From assembly GCA_003523945.1 (NCBI GenBank), contig DOFS01000019.1, positions 1 through 6,654 of the forward strand: 6,654 nt of DNA, given 5' to 3'. Shown here piece by piece: positions 1 through 4,806 of this stretch. Position numbers and translations under genes: made by a program. The stretch is from Nitrospiraceae bacterium. GTDB taxonomy: Bacteria; Nitrospirota; Nitrospiria; Nitrospirales; UBA8639. The notes beneath the pieces were generated by a model. It worked only from the letters and a program-made list of their open reading frames with translations, did not search any database and was not told where the DNA came from. How positions within the stretch are numbered: position 1 is the first letter of the stretch; every line of letters starts with the position of its first letter.

Positions 1-35
1 ATCGGGAGCGAGTCCGAGTCTGCAGAGAGAGGGAA

Positions 36-75
36 GTGTAATCCGGGGAGTAGAATCGTCCCCCCGGGATTACAC
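36..75 (-). terminator. Strong stem-loop after the small basic gene, probable terminator
   Basis: Positions 36-44 (GTGTAATCC) pair perfectly with 67-75 (GGATTACAC). After a single bulged G at 66, four more G-C pairs form between 45-48 and 62-65, giving 13 pairs around a 13-nt loop. On the minus strand the hairpin begins 21 nt after the stop codon of the lysine-rich small ORF and is followed by a pyrimidine-rich run (TTCCCTCTCTCT) rather than a pure U tract. This fits an imperfect intrinsic terminator or a 3' stabilising structure. It could also be one unit of a dispersed palindromic repeat, which cannot be judged from one copy. Confidence 0.5.
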
Positions 76-95
76 AGACTGATATCCGGAGGGCG

Positions 96-182
96 CTATC
101 GTGACGCCTTTTTCTTTCCCGGAGACTTCTTCATGCGCACTGCGGCTTTTTTTGCCGGTTTCTTTTTTGCGACTTTTGCCAT
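96..182 (-). CDS. Small lysine-rich basic peptide, 28 aa, function unknown
   Basis: An ATG at 182-180 opens a 28-codon frame ending in TAG at 98-96. The peptide begins MAKVAKKKPAKKAA and continues with a second cluster of Lys and a KKK near the end. I count 11 Lys and 2 Arg with no acidic residue. The AKKKPAKKAA pattern resembles the tails of bacterial histone-H1-like and AlgP-like proteins, so binding to DNA or RNA is a reasonable guess, but no fold can be assigned at this length. The main evidence that it is translated is a consensus Shine-Dalgarno site, GGAGGT, 6 nt before the ATG. It lies about 170 nt downstream of the histidine kinase stop on the same strand and is followed by a strong hairpin, so it looks like a self-contained small gene or the last gene of the kinase operon. 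A TATTAT hexamer on the minus strand at 207-202 could be a -10 element, but I see no good -35 partner. Lys-rich low-complexity frames can arise by chance, hence moderate confidence. Confidence 0.55.
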   Translation of the reverse strand: MAKVAKKKPAKKAAVRMKKSPGKKKASR

Positions 183-188
183 GATCCC

Positions 189-194
189 ACCTCC
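189..194 (-). promoter_or_regulatory. Shine-Dalgarno site of the small basic gene
   Basis: The minus strand reads GGAGGT here, a full anti-16S match. A 6-nt spacer separates it from the ATG at 182. This is among the best ribosome binding sites in the window and is the main argument that the 28-codon frame is a real gene. Confidence 0.6.
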
Positions 195-240
195 CTTCCA
201 AATAATATCGTAGGCAATACTATCCAGGGTTATCGGTAGG

Positions 241-306
241 ACGATAAAAATCCTGAGGGATCGTAAGGAATTTCCTGCTGGCCGGTGAGAAGACGATGAG
301 CAGGAA
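241..306 (-). terminator. Structured 3' region of the kinase gene, possible weak terminator
   Basis: Two elements lie about 50-110 nt downstream of the kinase stop on the minus strand. First, TTCCTGCT and AGCAGGAA (plus-strand 272-279 and 299-306) form a perfect 8-bp stem with a 19-nt loop. Second, at 264-241 the minus strand reads ACGAT-CC-CTCA-GG-AT followed by five T residues and ATCGT. This gives a short ATCC/GGAT stem leading straight into a T5 tract, bracketed by ACGAT/ATCGT. The stem before the T tract is only 4 bp, so termination would be weak. The arrangement may instead protect or process the mRNA. Confidence 0.3.
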
Positions 307-319
307 GGATCCTGAGGGA
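250..319. repeat. 11-bp direct repeat flanking a stem-loop
   Basis: The 11-mer ATCCTGAGGGA occurs exactly at 250-260 and again at 309-319. The copies bracket the 8-bp stem-loop at 272-306. Two exact 11-mers within 70 nt of non-coding DNA are unlikely to be pure chance. They could be a protein binding pair or the remains of a local duplication. No function can be assigned. Confidence 0.4.
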
Positions 320-352
320 ACGAATTGGAGTGATGCAGCTTTCAGAAAATTT

Positions 353-2713
353 TCAGACAGGAGGTTCATGGGAGGACTGCAAGGAGGGAGAGGGATTTGA
401 AGGACAGACGGCTGGAAGACGAAGACAAAACGTGGCACCTTCCCCAGGCTGGCTTTCCACAGTGATCGTTCCACCATGCAGTTCCACCAATTGTTTCACA
501 ATTGAAAGGCCCAGCCCCAGCCCCTGCGTGCCGATTTCTGGAACCCGATGAGCCTGGAAAAACGGCTGAAAGAGACTGGCTTGAGCTTCTCGGGGAATCC
601 CGGGTCCGGTGTCGGAAATTTTCAAGAGGATGTAATCCGGAGGCGCTGGACAGGCCTTCACCCGAATATGTCCATGTTCTGGGGTAAATTTATGGGCATT
701 GTGGACGAGATTGGTGAGAATTTGGTGGAGGCGGTCCGGGTCTCCCCAGACGGTCAAATTGTCTACTGTGGTTTCGACCGTCAGGTGTTGATCCTTGGTC
801 TGGGTGAACAGCTGCAATTCCTGTGTGACATCGTCAAGGAGTTCAGCCAGTGACACAGATTTATGGGCTAACCGGATGGTTCCTGCCTCAATCCGGGACA
901 GGTCGAGGAGGTCGGCAATCATGCGGGTGAGTCGATTGGCATTGGCACTGATTCTGGTGAGGTAGAGGTGCTGACGTTCGGCAAGCGGCCCCACCATTCC
1001 ATGAAGCAGGTTTTCCGTAAATCCCTTAATCGAGGTCAATGGCGTACGCAATTCATGGGAGCAATGCGAGAGGAATTGTGATTTCATCCGGTCAAGTTCC
1101 TTAAGCCGGTGGTTGGCGGCTTCCAGGTCTGTGTTGGCCTGTTGTAATTCAAGTGTTCGCTCCTGCACTTTGGTTTCCAGGCCGATGTTCAGGGCTTCAA
1201 TCTCGTCATAGGCCAATGCGGTATCAAGGGCGATGGCCATTTGGTGCGCGACCGTGGACAATAGGTTTTGTTCAGTGATGGGGATAGGTTTCGAGTGCCT
1301 GCTCCCGACCATCAGCACACCAAGGGGTTGATTCTGACTAATCAGTGAAAGCGCCACTCCACTTTTGGTCCCGGCCTCGGCCAGCATCTGTCGAGTGGTG
1401 GGGTGACACTGACTCAGAAGTTCCTGGATGTTTTCCATGACCATGGGATGTTGCGTGTGGAGCGTCGTGTGAAGAGGGTCCTGCTCGGAAGAGGTGATGC
1501 GTGCCTCTTCAGCCAATGTCTTCCAGTGTGCCGACATTCCTTCCGATTCAATCTGGTGAAAAAGCTGACGCGGTGCGTCCCAGACGGCCGCCCAGGCATG
1601 GTCAAAGGGGAGCGAGCTCACAATGGCTTTGAGTCCCGCCCCAATAATAGTTTCCCGGTCGAGGGTTGAGCCGATGTGAAGGGTGAGGTGATGGAGCATG
1701 GTCAATTCATCGACTCGCCGACGTATTTCGATCAATGTATGCTCTTGCTCGAGATAGGCCTCCCGCAATTCTTCGTGCCGCTGTTCAGCCGACTCTATTT
1801 GTTCTTGAATAATTTTTCCCCGTTCTTGAAGCTCCAGGCGATCTCCCCACAGTCGTCTGGCCAAGGGAAGGCTGAGCATCGTGAGCAGAAAGAGTCCGGC
1901 ATTGACCCACCAGGGCTGATCGGGGGCGACGACTCTCAAGGTCGCGAAGACCGCAAGTCCCAATGCGATTCCTCCCAGAACCCATCCACGGATTGTCTTT
2001 TCTTCGGGTTCCCAGGTAAAAGCCCATTCGCAATAGGGAGCACCCTCGGCGATGCAGCACCGATCCTGGATGAGCGCGGCCGATTTTCCAAACATGCGGG
2101 CCGGGACTTCCGCAACGGTCGCCTTTGTCGTCTGGCATATCCGTTCGGCGCAGCCTCGGAGATAAGGGCCGAACTGCCTGATGGTGGACTGGGAAAATTG
2201 TAGCCGCATCACGGCATGTCCCTTCGTGACCGACACGACCTGGGGTTTTAGCGATCCTTTGGTAAATTTTTCTACAAAGTGGGGGAAAAGGCGGTATATC
2301 TGGGCAATGGAAAAGGGCCGTCCCAGGATTTGAATAATGGGCGAGAGAAATTTTTCCCGTCCCAGATTGAAGTGGAAATTGTCCTGGTGCGAGAGTTGAA
2401 CCGAAAATTCGGCCAGAAACATGGCAAATTCATAGGAATAGCTGTTCCAGTGATTCTTGAGAAAATCAATGGTCACATGGTAGGCCCGGTCAGGAATCCG
2501 CTCGTTCAGCAAGGCCACCAGAGTTTCTAGCGCCGTCTCTGCGGCCTCAGCTCCCTGTCTGTGTGTGATGACATCTTCAAGATATTCAAGATTGGCCCGG
2601 ATGGCGATTCCGCTAACATCCTGAATGGTTACGCCTTGAGGATCTTTTCCGAATGGGCGGAACTCCATGAGCGGACGCTCCACAATGCGATGGGATTTTG
2701 GTAAGAGCGGCAT
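353..2713 (-). CDS. V4R/GAF-domain sensor histidine kinase, 786 aa
   Basis: An orthodox ATP-dependent protein-histidine kinase of a two-component system. Residues about 16-235 form a putative cytoplasmic ligand-binding domain ending in C-x7-C (C220, C228, with G224 and P226 between), resembling the V4R domain of XylR/DmpR/MopR regulators. Two hydrophobic helices at about 243-263 and 268-287, joined by a very short loop, form a membrane hairpin, so both ends should be cytoplasmic. A charged coiled coil (about 292-340), a GAF domain (about 345-500) and a second coiled coil (about 505-545) follow. The transmitter is complete: H box SHELRTPL with phospho-acceptor H553, N box NLVHNAHKF (N668, N672), G1 DTGPGIP (701-707), F box LFQPFF and G2 GLGLGLSIV (731-739). 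The end is a Pro/Ser-rich tail with no receiver domain. No response regulator is present in the window. The ATG at 2713 has a weak AAGGGA site 5 nt upstream. M16 at 2668, with GGAG 9 nt upstream, is an alternative. It lies about 95 nt behind the FadL-family gene with no visible terminator or clear promoter between, so co-transcription is likely. The natural ligand is unknown. Confidence 0.93.
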   Translation of the reverse strand: MPLLPKSHRIVERPLMEFRPFGKDPQGVTIQDVSGIAIRANLEYLEDVITHRQGAEAAETALETLVALLNERIPDRAYHVTIDFLKNHWNSYSYEFAMFLAEFSVQLSHQDNFHFNLGREKFLSPIIQILGRPFSIAQIYRLFPHFVEKFTKGSLKPQVVSVTKGHAVMRLQFSQSTIRQFGPYLRGCAERICQTTKATVAEVPARMFGKSAALIQDRCCIAEGAPYCEWAFTWEPEEKTIRGWVLGGIALGLAVFATLRVVAPDQPWWVNAGLFLLTMLSLPLARRLWGDRLELQERGKIIQEQIESAEQRHEELREAYLEQEHTLIEIRRRVDELTMLHHLTLHIGSTLDRETIIGAGLKAIVSSLPFDHAWAAVWDAPRQLFHQIESEGMSAHWKTLAEEARITSSEQDPLHTTLHTQHPMVMENIQELLSQCHPTTRQMLAEAGTKSGVALSLISQNQPLGVLMVGSRHSKPIPITEQNLLSTVAHQMAIALDTALAYDEIEALNIGLETKVQERTLELQQANTDLEAANHRLKELDRMKSQFLSHCSHELRTPLTSIKGFTENLLHGMVGPLAERQHLYLTRISANANRLTRMIADLLDLSRIEAGTIRLAHKSVSLAELLDDVTQELQLFTQTKDQHLTVETTVDNLTVWGDPDRLHQILTNLVHNAHKFTPEHGHIRVKACPAPPDYILLKISDTGPGIPREAQASLFQPFFQAHRVPEIGTQGLGLGLSIVKQLVELHGGTITVESQPGEGATFCLRLPAVCPSNPSPSLQSSHEPPV

Positions 2714-2808
2714 GAGCGTCCCTTATCAGCAGGCAAACCGGTAAAAGGAACTGTAATGGAAAACGGAGAAAGGGTGAAGAGAGGCAATCACAATTTAATG
2801 CAGCAGCC

Positions 2809-4182
2809 TTAGAAATTCATCCGCAGGGACAAGGCCCCGACGTGCAAGGTGGTATCCCAATCACCGTTCAATAGAGGCTGTTGGTTATTGCGAACGCCCC
2901 GCTCCTGATACAGCAAGATTTGATAGGCCACATCAATCCCGATGGCTTTTGCGCCCAAACTGTCGCAGGGGAGTAACCCTAAAAATTTTGCTGGAGCATG
3001 ACAGAGGAAGCCCATGCCAGCTGAAAACGCATTAAAATCCGAATCCGGAACCGCCGGTTCGAATGTTCGGCTGGGAATGGGACTTTCGGATCTGACGTAT
3101 CCCGTTCGAAAGGCCACATCCCAATGGGGAAGCGCCCGGGGGGAGAGCGCTTTGAATTCAGTTCCTACCATGAGGACCCAGGCATCTCCATAGTTACGGG
3201 GATTGGGTATGACGGCTCCATTTGAGAGATTCAGGTTGAGATCTTTGAAATCGGACCAATCGGCATAGTCGAGATCGACTTCAACCTTCCACTCATGTTG
3301 AGCGTTCCGTACAGGCCATCCGGCGATGGCCCACGTGTAGACATTGGGGAGTTCAATGGTTGTGGTCGCGCTGGCGAGACGGGTTCCACCGGCAATAAAG
3401 TCTCCTTTGAGATTCAAGTCAGATCCGTGCCGATACACAAATGCGAGATTGACAAGCGGACGGCCGTCCTGATTGCGAAGCGGTGTCCAGAGGACACTGG
3501 CATTAAATCCCAGGGCGGTGTCATCTCCATTTCCCTCAAGGCCGGTTCCCGCGGGTATCCCAAATGCATTGCCTGGTGCCGCATTCTGTTGGAGTTCTGC
3601 ATGACCTTCTCCCAGGAAGTCGGCAAAGGTATAAATATCCAGGCCTCCCCCCAGGGAGATATAGTCGTTAAGCTTATAGGCGAGAGTCGGCTTGATATCG
3701 AAAAGGGGGAGTGATGCACTCGTGAGTAGGGGAGAAATCAGGCTATCATCGGGGTAATCGACTTTCAGGGCAAACGGGTTGGTAACCCCGATCCCTATAG
3801 TCCAATTTGGGAGATTGTCGAGGCCTAAGGCCGGTAGGTGCGCGGTAAGAAAGAATGTGCTGGGTGGGGGAGAGGCAATCGTCCTACCAAAACCACCCTT
3901 CACGGATGGTCCAAGGTCACTGTTAAATCGAACCGTGCCTCCGATCAAGAGGGTCCCAACAGAAAATTGTATGCCTTTTAATTGGGCCATGCCAGCTGGA
4001 TTGTAGTGCAGAGCGGAAGCATCATCAGCTTGGGCCGTGAAGGCGGCGCCTTGGCCGGTCGCCGAAGCGCTGTGATCCAGAATGCGAAAACCTTCAGCAC
4101 GCACTGTTTGAGGAATGATCAAGATGTTTATGAGCCCGATGAGGCAGATAAAGGCCAGGGGGCGAGGGATTATGGTGGTCAC
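2809..4182 (-). CDS. OmpP1/FadL/TodX-family outer-membrane transporter, 457 aa
   Basis: FadL-family proteins are 14-stranded outer-membrane β-barrels with an N-terminal plug that admit long-chain fatty acids, aromatic hydrocarbons or other hydrophobic molecules. Translation most likely starts at GTG 4182, directly behind AAGGAGG. Frames reaching to TTG 4254 add 24 residues that lie before the signal peptide and lack support. The first 29 residues form a signal peptide (VTTIIPRPLAFICLIGLIN, then a hydrophobic stretch ending VRA). Cleavage before EGFRILDHSASATGQGAAF gives the usual mature FadL N-terminus. The plug motif is present as DDASALHYNPAGMAQLKG. Further family signatures are the PRNYGDAWVLMVGTEF segment and the RTGYVRSESPIPSRTFEPAVPDSDF segment late in the barrel. 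The final LSLRMNF ends in Phe, the C-terminal signal for β-barrel assembly by BAM. Length is normal for the family (about 420-480). It is divergent from the VOC gene and lies upstream of the sensor kinase. The substrate cannot be read from the sequence. Confidence 0.93.
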   Translation of the reverse strand: MTTIIPRPLAFICLIGLINILIIPQTVRAEGFRILDHSASATGQGAAFTAQADDASALHYNPAGMAQLKGIQFSVGTLLIGGTVRFNSDLGPSVKGGFGRTIASPPPSTFFLTAHLPALGLDNLPNWTIGIGVTNPFALKVDYPDDSLISPLLTSASLPLFDIKPTLAYKLNDYISLGGGLDIYTFADFLGEGHAELQQNAAPGNAFGIPAGTGLEGNGDDTALGFNASVLWTPLRNQDGRPLVNLAFVYRHGSDLNLKGDFIAGGTRLASATTTIELPNVYTWAIAGWPVRNAQHEWKVEVDLDYADWSDFKDLNLNLSNGAVIPNPRNYGDAWVLMVGTEFKALSPRALPHWDVAFRTGYVRSESPIPSRTFEPAVPDSDFNAFSAGMGFLCHAPAKFLGLLPCDSLGAKAIGIDVAYQILLYQERGVRNNQQPLLNGDWDTTLHVGALSLRMNF

Positions 4183-4186
4183 GTCT

Positions 4187-4193
4187 CCTCCTT
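4187..4193 (-). promoter_or_regulatory. Shine-Dalgarno site fixing the GTG start of the FadL-family gene
   Basis: The minus strand reads AAGGAGG here with a 4-nt spacer (AGAC) to the GTG at 4182. The spacer is slightly short, but the match is complete. Together with the signal peptide that begins at that codon, it decides the start against the upstream TTG at 4254. Confidence 0.7.
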
Positions 4194-4225
4194 GAGAGCG
4201 GGAACTGCCCAGTAATTTCGGTAAA

Positions 4226-4254
4226 TATGTAGGAAAGACGGGAAAAGATAGCAA
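4226..4254 (-). promoter_or_regulatory. Candidate sigma-70-type promoter of the FadL-family gene
   Basis: On the minus strand TTGCTA (4254-4249) is separated by exactly 17 bp from TACATA (4231-4226). This matches the -35 consensus at 4 of 6 positions and the -10 consensus at 3 of 6. Transcription would begin near 4219 and give a leader of about 37 nt with the Shine-Dalgarno at its end. Position and spacing are good and the hexamers are mediocre, so this is only a candidate. Confidence 0.3.
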
Positions 4255-4388
4255 TGTTGATCATGAAGGAGCAACGAGTAACAATAGCGAAGAGGGAGTG
4301 GTGACCGTGGACGTCCTTTCTATTTTGGCAGGAATGTCGATTCGTGCGCAGGGATTCTGTTCCCAAAGTCGGACAGGTGAATGTTGAA

Positions 4389-4394
4389 AAGGAG
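4389..4394 (+). promoter_or_regulatory. Shine-Dalgarno site fixing the start of the VOC gene
   Basis: AAGGAG lies 6 nt before ATG 4401. The frame is open further upstream to GTG 4344, but that codon has no ribosome binding site and would add 19 residues before the conserved N-terminus of the fold. Confidence 0.7.
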
Positions 4395-4400
4395 AATGGC

Positions 4401-4799
4401 ATGCGGGTGAAAAAACTGTTGCATACGCGAATGCGGGTGAGTGACATGGAGCAGACGCTGGGGTTTTATCGAAGCGTCTTAGGTCTGGAGGTCGTGGAGC
4501 AAAAGGTCTCACCACGGGGGTCGCATCTGGCATTTTTGGCTGTCCCCAATAGTGAAGAACTGATTGAGTTGTGCAGTTTTCCGAGTAGCGGGGCCGTCAA
4601 GGTTCAGGAGGATCTTGTCCATTTGGCCTTTGAAGTGGAGGATCTGGATCAGACGATTCAGGAACTTCAAGCCAAAGGTGTGCCGATCACAGATGGCCCC
4701 ACCCAATCCTCATCCGGCAGCCGGTTTATTTTTATCGATGCGCCTGATGGGTATGAAATTGAGTTGATACAACGACCAGCGGGAGTCGCCATCGTCTAA
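4401..4799 (+). CDS. Glyoxalase-I-like VOC metalloenzyme, 132 aa (GloA-like)
   Basis: A vicinal-oxygen-chelate (VOC) superfamily enzyme, most like lactoylglutathione lyase (glyoxalase I). That enzyme isomerises the hemithioacetal of methylglyoxal and glutathione to S-lactoylglutathione in the cytoplasm. Two βαβββ modules are visible: residues 5-60 (LLHTRMRVSDMEQTLGFY and onward) and 72-125 (LVHLAFEVEDLDQTIQELQ to DAPDGYEIELIQRP). All four metal ligands of E. coli GloA (H5, E56, H74, E122) have counterparts here: H8, E56, H74 and E121. Length is typical for GloA (about 135 residues). The region between E56 and H74 is short and the glutathione-contact loops do not match GloA closely. A related VOC activity (another thiol, or a dioxygenase-like or epimerase-like reaction) therefore remains possible. 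ATG 4401 was chosen for its Shine-Dalgarno site. The gene is divergent from the FadL-family gene, and only 7 nt separate its stop from the first possible uvrC start, which suggests one transcript. I found no convincing sigma-70 promoter in 4255-4400. Confidence 0.85.
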   Translation: MRVKKLLHTRMRVSDMEQTLGFYRSVLGLEVVEQKVSPRGSHLAFLAVPNSEELIELCSFPSSGAVKVQEDLVHLAFEVEDLDQTIQELQAKGVPITDGPTQSSSGSRFIFIDAPDGYEIELIQRPAGVAIV

Positions 4800-4806
4800 T
4801 CATCAC

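Noticed and set aside
345..354. Perfect palindrome GAAAATTTTC overlapping the kinase stop codon
   Set aside because: Short AT-rich palindromes arise easily by chance, and there is no repeat partner or promoter context.
220..477. An 85-codon minus-strand frame overlapping the 3' end of the kinase gene
   Set aside because: It overlaps the kinase C-terminus out of frame by 125 nt and has no family signature. The kinase frame explains that part better.
1676..2203. A 175-codon open frame on the plus strand inside the kinase gene
   Set aside because: It lies wholly antisense to the well-supported V4R and membrane region of the kinase, its translation shows no recognisable domain, and such shadows are common opposite codon-biased genes.
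2669..2680. Inverted repeat GAGCG-GA-CGCTC just upstream of Met16 of the kinase, considered as an operator
   Set aside because: Ten paired bases in a GC-rich coding stretch are not significant, and it would be internal to the gene if translation starts at 2713.
4183..4254. Longer FadL-family protein starting at TTG 4254
   Set aside because: It would place 24 residues before a clear signal peptide and skip the consensus AAGGAGG that directly precedes GTG 4182.
4301..4387. A 28-codon GTG-start frame preceding the VOC gene, behind GAGGGAG
   Set aside because: The purine run lies only 1-2 nt from the GTG, the peptide has no recognisable character, and no downstream structure supports it.
4381..4410. 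Nine-codon frame (MLKRRMACG) overlapping the start of the VOC gene, a possible leader peptide
   Set aside because: It has only a weak AGGTGA-like site, no regulatory hairpins around it, and ten-codon frames near a start are expected by chance.
4401..4440. Exact 10-bp repeat ATGCGGGTGA at 4401-4410 and 4431-4440, suggesting a second start
   Set aside because: The second ATG (Met11) would remove the metal ligand H8 and has no Shine-Dalgarno site. The repeat encodes Met-Arg-Val twice and is most likely coincidental.
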